Positions 23,693 to 32,483 are shown, counted from the first letter of the stretch. The stretch: DNA of 39,603 nt from an uncultured Hungatella sp. (GCA_949879795.1 CATLBR010000023.1:1-39603), one strand, 5' to 3'. The notes: generated from the letters alone by a model not told the origin. Numbers and translations: made by a program.

Positions 23693-26600
23693 TTACTTCC
23701 TTTCCTCACTGTCCCGGGACTCCTTACCCATGGCTTTTGTACTCTCGGAAATTTCTTCTCCCCCTTTCCTCGTTCTGCCGCTTTCTGCCGGCTCAGACCC
23801 TTCTTCTTTGGACTCCTCCTCTCTCTGCTCATTCTCTCCCTTTTCATCGGAAACCGGATTCTTCGCCTTCTCCTTTTTCTTCCTCTCTCCTGACCGTCTC
23901 CTGATTCCCAGCCACACAGCCGCCAGCGCCAGAGCGATTCCCGCCGCCACGAACCACACCTGCAGTTCCTTCTCCTGCTCTAAGATCACCACTTCACCGG
24001 AATCCTCCATCTCAAATACAAGATAAGCCCCGTCCTTACGGCTGTCTGTGACCTGTATACGGCCGTCTTTCACGATACCCACCGCCGCCCGCGGGGAGCA
24101 GTCCTGGGCCAGCATGTGAATCTTGATATGTTCAGGTTTCTCTGCCCCTTCCTGCTGGACAATATAGTACCGATACCCCTTTACGGCTCTGTACCCTTCC
24201 GGCGCCAATTCGGCGAGACGATCTTCCGTTTCCTCCTCCAGCACAAGGGAGGTTCCCGGATAAAAGTCGGCCTCCGCCAGCATCACCGGCATCTTGTCTT
24301 CCGAAGAGGCGATGGTGGTGTTCCATGCCCTGTACACCGCGCAGACTTTCTCGTTTCCCTTGATACAGGACAGGTCTTTCTGCTCCCATACATAATAGTA
24401 CCCGTCTTTTTTGGGAACCTGGGGAATATCCTTGTCCGAAATGCTGCCTCCGTACTCGCAGACAATGGTCCTCAGAACCTGGTCCTCCACAAGGAACTCC
24501 ACAGTGAGCCGTCCGAATTCCTCCGGCATCTGCTCCAGACTGTGAAAGATTTCATAGGAGAGGCCCTCGGCCTGACTCTCATAGGTAATGCCGTCCACAG
24601 CCCCAAGCCCTTCCTCCACATAGAGATTTCCTTCCACCACGCCTTCCGGATCCACGTCCCCTGCCACGCTTCCCCTCCACTCTCCATCCATATTCTCAAA
24701 AGAAACCATGGAGTAGTTGTCCAGGATGTCCGTCCCCCACCCTGCGATTCCTCCCGTATAGTCGTTGCCTGTTACGGTACACATGTTGTAATTGCCTCTC
24801 AGCACATAGGCGCTGCTTCCCGTCACGCCGCCGGCGTAGCTGCCGTCCTCAGCGATGATATCCCCGTAGTTCTGATTGCGGATCAAGGCTCCCAGGTTGG
24901 CCTTTCCCACAATACCTCCCACATAATCATTTTTCACCTGGACCTGCTGTCTGTTGACACAGTCCGACACCATTGCCATGGCGTTGCGGGTCACATTCAG
25001 CGTCCTCTCCTGGTCTGCGTCCAGATCCTGTTCCGGATCCAGGCCGGTCTCCACCCCTATGATCCCCGCGATGCCTCCGGCCTGAAAATCCGCCTGAATC
25101 ACCCCTTCGTTGACACATCCTGTAACCATTCCTTCTGCCGGCTCCCTTGTCTCCAAGTCCGATATGTCCTCAAACAGATCCCTCTCCTCCCTGGCTCTCC
25201 CCACTCCCTGGGAGATGGTATCTCTCATCTCGTCAATCTGATTCTGAATCTGGTTTTTCTGCCCTCTTATCTGATTTTTGCTGTCTCTCAAATCATCGGT
25301 CAGAGCATCCATATTCCCGGAAAGCATATCCACCTGTGCAGTCAGCTCTTCATCCATGGAATCCAGATCCGTTTTCAGCTTATCCGCGTTGGTTCGCACC
25401 ACGTCGATGAGAACATTGACTTCCACCTGCAGATCATCTAAACTGTCCGCAAATCCGCCGGCGCCCTCGGCTGCGTCTTCCGGGCCGTGAAGCGCCACAA
25501 ATGCCAGGTCTTCTCTCAGTCTCTCCCCGCATCGGGACAATTCCTCCATCTGCCCCTGACGCTGCTCCATCCACTGCTTCAGAGCCTCCACGTCCGTCAG
25601 GTCGCCTTCGTATCCGTTTTTCATCTGATCTCTCAGGCTCTGCATCTGTGCCAGGTTTTCTCTCGCCGACTGAATGCGGGACTGAGTCTCTCTGCTTGTC
25701 AGATCCAGATCCATGTGGTCCAGGATTCTCTGAATCTCATCCAGATTCTGATCTGCCTGGCTGTCAAATTCGTCCCCTCCCTCTTTGTATATATTTTTGT
25801 AAAACCTTCCGATATCTTTTATTTTCCCCAGCTGTTCATCGATTCTGTCCAGATTGTCCCAGGTCGTATCCCCCGCCTCCTCGATAAGCCTAGACATGGA
25901 GTCTCCCATCTGGGACAATTCATCTATCTGAGTCTCCAGACTGCCGAACATATCTTCTTCATAGCTCACGGTCAGGTAAGGTTCAAACTGTCCCACGATA
26001 CCGCCTACATCCTTCCGCCCATGTATCTGCCCATAGTTTTCGCATCCTTCCACCAGTCCGCTCTGCCGCCCGACGATCCCCCCCATGTTGTAGCCCGTGT
26101 GGGGATATCCTACGGCCTTGTAGTTGACACAGTTCTTGATGGTTCCCTGGGACAGGCCTGCCACGCCCCCCGCGTCATTGACCCGCTCTACCCGAATGGT
26201 TTCCCCCAGATCCACACCTCCAAAGGACAGCTGTGTCTCGGACGCGGCAGAGTTTTCTGCCACCCCCTGTTCTGTGGCGTTGACCTCTCCCTGATTCTCA
26301 CAGTTCTCGATCAGGCCGTGATTCAGCCCCGCGATACCGCCTGTCTTCAGGTTTCCTGTGAGAGCCGCCTGGTTTTCACAGAACCTTATGATACCTGTGT
26401 CCTCATTCCAACCTGCTATGCCGCCCAGAGCCTCCTGGGCCGTGATCCGTCCCTTGAATGTGCAGTACTCTATGATCCCCCGGTTGACTCCCGCGATACC
26501 GCCAATATTTTTCCTGCTTCCCTCCGGCTCCAGAGTTCCCTGAACCTGAAGGTTTCTGACCTGGGCCCCTTCCTGCACATACCGGAACAGTCCCATGCCG

Positions 26601-26944
26601 GATCCCGCACCGGTGACGGACATGCCGATAACCCCGTGTCCGTTTCCCTCAAATGTCCCTGCAAACACCGGGATTGGTTGAAAATCTGTCCCCTGCAGAT
26701 TGATATCCGCATCAAGAATAAAGGTTTTCCCTTTAGAATAGCTTTCTGACACACAGTTTCTTCCAAATTCCAGAAAATCCTCAACGCTGGCAATCCTTAC
26801 GCCTTCCTCAGTCTCTGCTTCCATCTCCCCGCCGTCCGGTGCTGCCATGGCGGCCAGAGGCCGCATGCTCCCCCAACCCCCGGATATAATCAGGCTCAAC
26901 GCCAGCAAAAGGGCTGTTCTGGTCTTCATAATATTTCTCCTCAT
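23693..26944 (-). CDS. large membrane-anchored surface protein with GLUG repeats and coiled coil
   Basis: A 1083-residue exported protein. After a signal peptide (about 1-35) come GLUG-type beta repeats (about 140-310; GGIAGVNRGIIEYC, GGIAGWNEDTGIIRFC, GGIAGLNHGLIENC), a long helical coiled coil (about 330-590), a second GLUG block (about 620-760; GGIAGIIG, VGGIVGKAN, AGGVTGSS, TGGIAGWG), a small beta domain with YGGSISDKDIPQVPKKDGYYYVW, one C-terminal membrane helix (VWFVAAGIALALAAVWLGI), and a very charged cytoplasmic tail of about 75 residues. No LPXTG motif. ATG at 26944 overlaps the MMPL stop (ATGA) with AAGGAGG upstream, so the two are translationally coupled. Probably an envelope partner of the exporter; the exact role is unknown. 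Confidence 0.85.
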   Translation of the reverse strand: MRRNIMKTRTALLLALSLIISGGWGSMRPLAAMAAPDGGEMEAETEEGVRIASVEDFLEFGRNCVSESYSKGKTFILDADINLQGTDFQPIPVFAGTFEGNGHGVIGMSVTGAGSGMGLFRYVQEGAQVRNLQVQGTLEPEGSRKNIGGIAGVNRGIIEYCTFKGRITAQEALGGIAGWNEDTGIIRFCENQAALTGNLKTGGIAGLNHGLIENCENQGEVNATEQGVAENSAASETQLSFGGVDLGETIRVERVNDAGGVAGLSQGTIKNCVNYKAVGYPHTGYNMGGIVGRQSGLVEGCENYGQIHGRKDVGGIVGQFEPYLTVSYEEDMFGSLETQIDELSQMGDSMSRLIEEAGDTTWDNLDRIDEQLGKIKDIGRFYKNIYKEGGDEFDSQADQNLDEIQRILDHMDLDLTSRETQSRIQSARENLAQMQSLRDQMKNGYEGDLTDVEALKQWMEQRQGQMEELSRCGERLREDLAFVALHGPEDAAEGAGGFADSLDDLQVEVNVLIDVVRTNADKLKTDLDSMDEELTAQVDMLSGNMDALTDDLRDSKNQIRGQKNQIQNQIDEMRDTISQGVGRAREERDLFEDISDLETREPAEGMVTGCVNEGVIQADFQAGGIAGIIGVETGLDPEQDLDADQERTLNVTRNAMAMVSDCVNRQQVQVKNDYVGGIVGKANLGALIRNQNYGDIIAEDGSYAGGVTGSSAYVLRGNYNMCTVTGNDYTGGIAGWGTDILDNYSMVSFENMDGEWRGSVAGDVDPEGVVEGNLYVEEGLGAVDGITYESQAEGLSYEIFHSLEQMPEEFGRLTVEFLVEDQVLRTIVCEYGGSISDKDIPQVPKKDGYYYVWEQKDLSCIKGNEKVCAVYRAWNTTIASSEDKMPVMLAEADFYPGTSLVLEEETEDRLAELAPEGYRAVKGYRYYIVQQEGAEKPEHIKIHMLAQDCSPRAAVGIVKDGRIQVTDSRKDGAYLVFEMEDSGEVVILEQEKELQVWFVAAGIALALAAVWLGIRRRSGERKKKEKAKNPVSDEKGENEQREEESKEEGSEPAESGRTRKGGEEISESTKAMGKESRDSEERK

Positions 26945-29277
26945 GACTCCGCCTCCTTTTCCTGTCCCAGTTTCACGGCCTTTGTCAGCTCTGTCTTGTC
27001 GATCAGTTTGTCTCCCAGCAGCAGAAGCTGGGGAAGAACTGTCATGACCAGTATGATGGAGATCAGCGTCCCTCTTCCCAGAACCTTTCCCAGGGAGGCG
27101 ATCACCGCGTTGTTAGTCAGGTACCCGATGACAAAACCTGCGCTGGTCAGAATAGTGCCCGATGTGATAATGGTGGGGAAGGATTGGTTCAGTGCCTCTG
27201 TAACCGCTGTCTTCCTGTTCGCCATGGTCTTCCGCAAATCCAGATACCTGCTGGTGATGACAATGGCGTAATCGATGGTAGCCCCCATCTGAATGGAACT
27301 CACTACCAGATAGCTGAGGAAATACATGGTGCTCTGAGTCAGATAGGGCACCGAAAAATTGATCCAGATACTTCCCTGGATGGTCAGCACCAGCAAAAAC
27401 GGCAGTCCTGCCGACTGGAACGTAAACAGAAGGATAATTCCCACAAACAGCGCCGTCAGAACACTGATGATCACATTGTCTCTCTCAAAAGAACTGCTCA
27501 GGTCATAGTTGCTGGTGGCGTCCCCCACCACGTACACCTCGTCATAGTACTCCAGAGCGATATCCCTGATCCGGTTCACAGTCTGGAAGGTCTTTTCCCC
27601 CTCCACCGGACCTCTCAGGTTAAACACCAGACGGTCATACTCCTCACCCTCCAGCTGTTCCCTGGCGTCGCACACCGCGTCGTGGAGGTCATCGATCTCC
27701 TCCGACAGTTCGTCGTCAAACTCCAGGCCGCCTTTCTCCTTCTGTTCATAGATAAAGTCGATCATGTCGATGATGGACACCTTGTAGTCATCCAGATTTT
27801 TCATAAATGCGCTGTACTGCTCTTTATCAAACGCATAGAACTGGTAGAGCACCCTCACAAGATCCAGGTCCACCTCGGCCACCTGGGAGAAATCCCTGGG
27901 CCCCAGCTTATCCACCAGAATGTATTTGCCGTCATCGCTGACCTCCACGTTGGCCAGACCCAGAGCCGTATCAACCTCCTCCATGCTTTCCAGTCTCTTG
28001 AGGATCCTTCCCTCTTTTTCATAGTCCCCTCTGGGCACCACGATGGCCATGGTGTTGGTCACCTCAAAGGTCTCCTCAATCCTCTCCTTGGAAGCCATAA
28101 ACTCATTTTTCTTGCTGGACTCGATGGAGTTGATATCATATATGTAGGGGCATTTCCCAGCGTAAACACAGGCGGCCGCCACCACGGCCAGGAACAGTGG
28201 AACACCCAAAAATCTCATTTTTACCACAAGTTTTCCCCAGAAATTGATGGTGGGCACAAAATTTTTGTGGACGGTTCTATCAATGGCATTGGAGAACATG
28301 ACAATCAGGGCGGGCATCAGAAGAAACACTGTGAGCAGGCTGATGATGATAGCCTTGGTGAGCACACTGCCCAGATCCATCCCGATTCCAAACTGCATGA
28401 ACATCAGAGCCACCATACCGGACACAGTGGTGAGGCTGCTGGAGGAGATCTCCGGAATGGCCTTGCTGAGGGCCACTGTGACAGCCTGGATCGTATCTTT
28501 GTCCTCGTGTTCCTCCATAAAGCGGTGGAACAGGATGATGGCATAATCGATGGCCAGGGCCAGCTGCAGGACTGCTCCCACCGCGTTGGTCACAAAAGAT
28601 ATCTCCCCGAACCAGTAGTTGGTTCCCATATTCAGAAGCGCCGCCACCCCGAAGACAGCCAGGAAGATTACGATCTCCATATAAGTTTTTGAGGTAAACA
28701 GAAGCACCACAAGGATGATCAGCACCACGATGACCACGATCACTCTCATGTCCGCCTTCAGTGAAGCCGCGTCATCTTTGTCCACAGTAGTATATATATA
28801 GGAAGAATACCCCTCCAGAGCCTCTCTGACCTGAGCCATAGCACACTGAGACAGCTCCGTGTCCTCCTCTTCATCAAAAGTCAGAGTATACAGTGCGGCG
28901 GCATCCTGATAGAAATCCCCCCTGTCTTCACTGTCATAGGTGTCGTCGTCCTCGTCGTAGAAGGACACCGCCGAGATCCCCTTGATCTCCTCCAGCCTCC
29001 GGGACAGTTCCAGAGCCTTCTCGTATGTGATGTTGCTGACCAGTATTTTTGCCGAACCGAAGGTGGTGAATTCCCGGTCCATAATATCCAGTCCCTGTCT
29101 GGTCTCCGTGCTCTCCGGAAGATATTCCGTCAGGTCATTGACTACCCCCACCTTTGGGATTGAGACCACGCTGTAGACGCACGCCAGGGCAAAGAGGGCG
29201 ATAAACGCTTTTCTCTTATTCACGATAAATGCCGCCAGCTTCATCATGAAATTGTCAGAAGTCTTTCTCTCTTCCAT
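26941..29277 (-). CDS. MMPL/RND-family membrane transporter
   Basis: A 778-residue polytopic protein with RND/MMPL layout: one N-terminal helix (about 12-33), a first extracellular domain (about 35-175), a block of helices (about 176-345), a second helix and soluble domain (about 350-590), and a final helix block (about 600-755). AIDYAIILFHRFMEE and TIDYAIVITSRYLDLR are the characteristic transmembrane-4-like repeats. These proteins export lipids, siderophores or hydrophobic compounds using proton flux. The second soluble domain has a helical stretch (EQKEKGGLEFDDELSEEIDDLHDAV region, about 520-555). It is first in an operon with the GLUG/coiled-coil protein and is divergent from a TetR regulator. 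Cargo unknown. Confidence 0.93.
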   Translation of the reverse strand: MEERKTSDNFMMKLAAFIVNKRKAFIALFALACVYSVVSIPKVGVVNDLTEYLPESTETRQGLDIMDREFTTFGSAKILVSNITYEKALELSRRLEEIKGISAVSFYDEDDDTYDSEDRGDFYQDAAALYTLTFDEEEDTELSQCAMAQVREALEGYSSYIYTTVDKDDAASLKADMRVIVVIVVLIILVVLLFTSKTYMEIVIFLAVFGVAALLNMGTNYWFGEISFVTNAVGAVLQLALAIDYAIILFHRFMEEHEDKDTIQAVTVALSKAIPEISSSSLTTVSGMVALMFMQFGIGMDLGSVLTKAIIISLLTVFLLMPALIVMFSNAIDRTVHKNFVPTINFWGKLVVKMRFLGVPLFLAVVAAACVYAGKCPYIYDINSIESSKKNEFMASKERIEETFEVTNTMAIVVPRGDYEKEGRILKRLESMEEVDTALGLANVEVSDDGKYILVDKLGPRDFSQVAEVDLDLVRVLYQFYAFDKEQYSAFMKNLDDYKVSIIDMIDFIYEQKEKGGLEFDDELSEEIDDLHDAVCDAREQLEGEEYDRLVFNLRGPVEGEKTFQTVNRIRDIALEYYDEVYVVGDATSNYDLSSSFERDNVIISVLTALFVGIILLFTFQSAGLPFLLVLTIQGSIWINFSVPYLTQSTMYFLSYLVVSSIQMGATIDYAIVITSRYLDLRKTMANRKTAVTEALNQSFPTIITSGTILTSAGFVIGYLTNNAVIASLGKVLGRGTLISIILVMTVLPQLLLLGDKLIDKTELTKAVKLGQEKEAES

Positions 29278-29313
29278 TTTCTCCCTTAATCCTTTCTTTG
29301 TGATTCCTGTTGC

Positions 29314-29343
29314 TTGCCATATTATGTATCATTATGGTAAAAT
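29314..29343 (+). promoter_or_regulatory. promoter of the TetR regulator
   Basis: TTGCCA (29314-29319), 18 nt, TAAAAT (29338-29343), reading toward the GTG start at 29429. It overlaps the leftward MMPL promoter. Confidence 0.45.
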
Positions 29344-29349
29344 ACTCAA
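29321..29349 (-). promoter_or_regulatory. promoter of the MMPL operon
   Basis: Minus-strand TTGAGT (29349-29344), 17 nt, CATAAT (29326-29321); the MMPL start is about 44 nt downstream. Confidence 0.55.
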
Positions 29350-29368
29350 GAATCAGTTTTTGGCTGTT

Positions 29369-29411
29369 GTATCAAATGAGACATCAATTAAAAAACTGTC
29401 TACTTTTATAC
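29369..29411. promoter_or_regulatory. inverted repeat, likely TetR operator
   Basis: The 15-nt arms 29369-29383 and 29397-29411 are inverted copies matching at 12 positions (GTAT, AAA and AGACA blocks), with 13 nt between. The dyad lies between the divergent promoters and the regulator start, a typical place for TetR autoregulation and control of the exporter. Confidence 0.5.
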
Positions 29412-29428
29412 AAAAAAGGAGATCTGTC

Positions 29429-30007
29429 GTGAACCCGCCAACGGAGAAAAAAGAAAAAATATCCACAAGACGCACCTACATACTTCTGAGCCGGTCTCTA
29501 TTCCAGATTCTGGAAGAAGTACCTTTCGAGAAAATTTCCTTGATCCAGCTGTGTGACCACTCTATGGTGCCCCGCTCCACCTTTTACCGGTATTTCGAGG
29601 ACAAATACGACCTTCTCTGCTACTGCCTGCAGACCTTTTTTGAGACTGCCGATCTAAACAAGGATGTGGTCTACCTGAAAGACGGAAAGGGCAGGAAGTT
29701 TGTAACCAAATTTATCAGCACTGTGGACAGAAACAAAGAGTCCTTTCGCAGGATCTATCAGACCAACAAAAGCGGAATTTTTATGGATATCCTCAGGGAT
29801 TACCTGGTTCAGATACTGAATCAGAAAGTGCAAGACATGAAGACGGAGGGCTGCAGACTGCAGATCAGCCAGCCGGTATTCACTTACCTGCTGGCTGACC
29901 TGTATATCAGTATGGCAAAATGCTACCTGGAGCTGGAAGAGAACTTTCAGCTGAATGAATTTGTAGATTATATGTGTCTGTTTGCTGAGAGGGAATTTTT
30001 TCAATGA
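29429..30007 (+). CDS. TetR/AcrR family transcriptional regulator
   Basis: A 192-residue regulator. The N-terminal helix-turn-helix (about 12-60) contains RRTYILLSRSLFQILEEV and the TetR signature MVPRSTFYRYFEDKYDLL; the helical C-terminal ligand domain follows. GTG at 29429 is chosen because AAGGAG lies 7 nt upstream; the frame is open to 29246, but that would overlap the divergent MMPL gene and both promoters. Expected to repress the divergent MMPL operon until a ligand, perhaps an exported substrate, binds. Its stop is 2 nt from the convergent tatC stop, leaving no room for a separate terminator. Confidence 0.93.
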   Translation: MNPPTEKKEKISTRRTYILLSRSLFQILEEVPFEKISLIQLCDHSMVPRSTFYRYFEDKYDLLCYCLQTFFETADLNKDVVYLKDGKGRKFVTKFISTVDRNKESFRRIYQTNKSGIFMDILRDYLVQILNQKVQDMKTEGCRLQISQPVFTYLLADLYISMAKCYLELEENFQLNEFVDYMCLFAEREFFQ

Positions 30008-30009
30008 TG

Positions 30010-30768
30010 TCAATCTGAAAATTTCTTCCTGAACTTCATCAAAATCCCACAGATAATGATGCTCAGCTCATACAGACCCACCATGGGAATAGCCACCATG
30101 ATCTGGGAGACGATATCCGGAGGTGTGATGAGGGCAGCCACCAAAAAGATGACGATGATAATCACTTTCCTGCCCTTTTTCATCCACTCTACCTTCAAAA
30201 GCCCCATCTGGGTCAGCAGAACCGATATGACCGGAAGTTCAAAAACGATCCCGAATATCATGAAAATAGTAAGAATGAATGTAATATAATTCTGCACGCT
30301 GATAGCTGCGGTGATCTCACTTCCCGCACTGACGCCTATAAGGAAATGAAGCATAAAGGGAAGCATAATCTTGTAGGCAAAGATAATTCCCGCAGCAAAA
30401 CACAACAGCCCAAAAAATATCGCCGACAGGAAAAGAGCATTCTCGTTCTTCTGAAGGCCGGGCTGCACAAATGCCCAAACATGATACAGAATCACAGGGA
30501 ACGTGATACAGACCCCTGCAAGAAGAGCAATTGAAAAATACTGCATGAGCAGTTCCTGAGGCGCAATGAAGACATAGCTGTATCCGTACGCTTTTCCGAT
30601 ATCTGTCAGCGCCTCCACCAGCTGGGGCGCAAAATTCAGGCCAGCCAGAGATGAGACTACGAGACAGACGATGCAGACCACCAGCCTGTTCCGCAGTTCT
30701 CTCAGATGCCCTGTCAGGGTCATGCTCTCTTCTTTTTGCTTTTTAGCCTTGGTTTTCTCTTTTTTCAT
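30010..30768 (-). CDS. tatC: Sec-independent protein translocase subunit TatC
   Basis: The polytopic receptor subunit of the twin-arginine translocase, which moves folded proteins across the membrane. 252 residues with six predicted helices; MTLTGHLRELRNRLVVC is the conserved N-terminal motif and FGIVFELPVISVLLTQMGLL a conserved middle segment. A charged lysine-rich leader (about 1-16) precedes it. ATG at 30768 overlaps the tatA stop (TGATG); GTG one codon upstream is the alternative. Last gene of a tatB/A-like, tatA, tatC operon. Confidence 0.96.
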   Translation of the reverse strand: MKKEKTKAKKQKEESMTLTGHLRELRNRLVVCIVCLVVSSLAGLNFAPQLVEALTDIGKAYGYSYVFIAPQELLMQYFSIALLAGVCITFPVILYHVWAFVQPGLQKNENALFLSAIFFGLLCFAAGIIFAYKIMLPFMLHFLIGVSAGSEITAAISVQNYITFILTIFMIFGIVFELPVISVLLTQMGLLKVEWMKKGRKVIIIVIFLVAALITPPDIVSQIMVAIPMVGLYELSIIICGILMKFRKKFSD

Positions 30769-30932
30769 CACTGCTCGGCTGCGTCTTTTTCTTCCTCTCC
30801 GTCAGACATACCTGAGCGGAAATTCTTGATGCTCTTGCCTACTATCTTGCTCAGCTTAGGGATCTGGGTCGGGCCAAAAATCAATATGGCAATAACCAAG
30901 ACAATAAGTAACTCCTGAGTTCCAATCTTCAT
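30768..30932 (-). CDS. tatA: twin-arginine translocase subunit TatA/E
   Basis: A 54-residue single-span protein: a short N-terminus, helix IGTQELLIVLVIAILIFGP, the FGP hinge, then an amphipathic helix (KLSKIVGKSIKNFRSGM) and an acidic tail. This is the pore-forming type of Tat component. ATG at 30932 has a perfect AGGAGG 7 nt upstream; the frame is open to 30980 without support. It overlaps tatC by 1 nt. Confidence 0.93.
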   Translation of the reverse strand: MKIGTQELLIVLVIAILIFGPTQIPKLSKIVGKSIKNFRSGMSDGEEEKDAAEQ

Positions 30933-30986
30933 AATAAATCCTCCTGATCTGATAATTTTACATATATGACAGGCAATCAATGCCAG

Positions 30987-31568
30987 CTAACCCATCTGCT
31001 GTTCTACAGGAATACTATCGCGGACATCCGGCGTATTTTCAGGCACGGAATCGGTCTCTGCTTTCTGAAAATCCTCCTCCGGTTCCTGACTGTCTGCCGT
31101 CTCCTGAGAAACATCTGTAACGCCTGTATCCAGAGTGTCGCTGCCAACCGTCGGAACGTGGGATTCTCCTGTCTCCCTCTCCGCAGCCTCCCCGGCAGCT
31201 GTCTCGCTCTCCGGCTCAGATTCCGGAACATCCGGGGCCTCTGAATCTGCCACGGCGGCAGACGGCTCCCTCTCTTCCTTCACCTGCTTCCCGATATCCG
31301 AGAATGACTTCTGGATCCCCTCCATGTCGCTCCTGACCTCTTTTTCCAGCTCGGTGATAGGTTCCAAAGCCTCCCTGAGAGGACGCTGTGCCTCCTCCAA
31401 AGGCTCCACGATGCTTTCCCGGATATCCTTTGTCGCCTCTGATGAAAACTTGCGGAACTCTCTGAGCGCCTCTCCGAATTTCCTCGCGTACAGAGGGAGC
31501 TTGTCTGGTCCCAGAACGATCAGCGCGACAATAAAGACAATCAGCAGTTCCTGCATTCCGATCTTCAT
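30987..31568 (-). CDS. second TatA/TatB-like subunit with long acidic C-terminus
   Basis: A 193-residue single-span protein starting KIGMQELLIVFIVALIVLGPDKLP, nearly the same N-terminus as the neighbouring TatA, then an amphipathic helix (ARKFGEALREFRKFSSEATK), a predicted coiled region (about 45-95), and a low-complexity Glu/Ser/Thr/Pro tail (about 100-193). Length and LGPDKLP fit TatB more than TatA, but the N-terminus lacks the classical TatB start, so I do not assign a symbol firmly. ATG at 31568 has GAGGAGG 9 nt upstream. First gene of the Tat operon. Confidence 0.88.
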   Translation of the reverse strand: MKIGMQELLIVFIVALIVLGPDKLPLYARKFGEALREFRKFSSEATKDIRESIVEPLEEAQRPLREALEPITELEKEVRSDMEGIQKSFSDIGKQVKEEREPSAAVADSEAPDVPESEPESETAAGEAAERETGESHVPTVGSDTLDTGVTDVSQETADSQEPEEDFQKAETDSVPENTPDVRDSIPVEQQMG

Positions 31569-31617
31569 CCACTTAAACCTCCTCAACCGCCTTATATCTG
31601 TCCTGTCTTATAAGAAT

Positions 31618-31645
31618 AGCATATTTTCATACCTCTTACAAGCAA
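31618..31645 (-). promoter_or_regulatory. promoter of the Tat operon
   Basis: Minus-strand TTGCTT (31645-31640), 16 nt, TATGCT (31623-31618). Neither box is close to consensus, which suits an activated promoter. Confidence 0.4.
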
Positions 31646-31650
31646 TTTTT

Positions 31651-31670
31651 TGTTAAGAATTGTTAAGAAT
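31651..31670 (-). promoter_or_regulatory. tandem 10-bp repeat resembling a Pho box
   Basis: TGTTAAGAAT is repeated exactly twice in tandem. Read on the minus strand it gives TTAACA-N4-TTAACA, similar to the TT(A/C/T)ACA direct repeats bound by PhoP in Bacillus. It lies about 5 nt upstream of the putative -35 box of the Tat operon and about 10 nt beyond the dnaQ-like stop. Confidence 0.35.
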
Positions 31671-31679
31671 CCAAATTCC

Positions 31680-32357
31680 CTATGCGTTCCTGGTGTACCT
31701 GCACAGAGGATAGTTGCCGCATCCGTAAAAAGGGCCGTATCTCCCGTTCCTCTTCACCAGCTCTCCTCCGCATCTCGGACATTTCCCCACTGACTGCTTC
31801 TGAGGAGCCGCCGCCATCCGCTTCCCCATCTCCTCAAAACATTTCTGATTCATCATGCAGTCGCTGAGCGCGCGGTGGGCGCCTTCCGTGCTGATGTGAA
31901 AGCAGGCGGCCACATCCACCAGGCGGTGATGGTCCAATTCCTTTAAGCAGCTCCTTGCCATAAACAAGGTATCAATATAATCATTATCCAGTTCCTTCTT
32001 ATAAAATTCCCGAACCGCCTGATCTAAAAACTTCATGTCAAAGCTGTGAATATTGTGGCCTACCAGAATCTCCCCCCTGATAAAAGGCAGAAACCGCTCC
32101 AGCGCCTCCTTGAGACAGGGTGCATCGGCCACCATCCTGTCGGTGATGCCGTTGACCCTGGAGGCAGCCGCAGGAATCTTCCTGCCCGGATTGACCAGAG
32201 TAGAAAAACTGTCCGTCACCTTTCCTCCTCTCACCTTCACGGCTGAGATCTCAATGATCGCATCTGTCACAGGGCTCAATCCTGTGGTTTCCAGATCGAA
32301 CACCACATAGTCCTGCCTGTACCCGGACAGGCGCCTTCCTCTCCTTTGTTCTTCCAT
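31680..32357 (-). CDS. DnaQ-like 3'-5' exonuclease with C-terminal zinc ribbon
   Basis: A 225-residue DEDDh exonuclease related to the epsilon subunit of DNA polymerase III. Motifs: ExoI FDLETTGL, ExoII VGHNIHSFDMKFL, ExoIII HRALSDCMM. After about 185 residues a zinc ribbon of the topoisomerase I type follows (CPRCGGELV ... GPFYGCGNYPLC), with four cysteines. The combination suggests a nucleic-acid-binding tail on a repair or RNA/DNA trimming nuclease. ATG at 32357 follows GAGGA; the frame is open to 32396 but that ATG has no clear ribosome site. It is divergent from the GH5 gene. Confidence 0.92.
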   Translation of the reverse strand: MEEQRRGRRLSGYRQDYVVFDLETTGLSPVTDAIIEISAVKVRGGKVTDSFSTLVNPGRKIPAAASRVNGITDRMVADAPCLKEALERFLPFIRGEILVGHNIHSFDMKFLDQAVREFYKKELDNDYIDTLFMARSCLKELDHHRLVDVAACFHISTEGAHRALSDCMMNQKCFEEMGKRMAAAPQKQSVGKCPRCGGELVKRNGRYGPFYGCGNYPLCRYTRNA

Positions 32358-32434
32358 ATCTTCCTCTTTTCCGGCCGAAGCCTTCCCTTTTTCCATTTCA
32401 AAAATCTCTGCTGTTATTAATTATTAAAGACAGA

Positions 32435-32463
32435 TAGACATTTCGCACCATATCATATATGAT
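32435..32463 (+). promoter_or_regulatory. promoter of the GH5 gene
   Basis: TAGACA (32435-32440), 17 nt, TATGAT (32458-32463). Confidence 0.55.
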
Positions 32464-32483
32464 TAACTCAAGTAAACCTACAA

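Noticed and set aside
27184..28692. 502-codon frame antisense to the MMPL gene
   Set aside because: His/Gln-rich composition typical of antisense translation of a transmembrane gene; no start signals.
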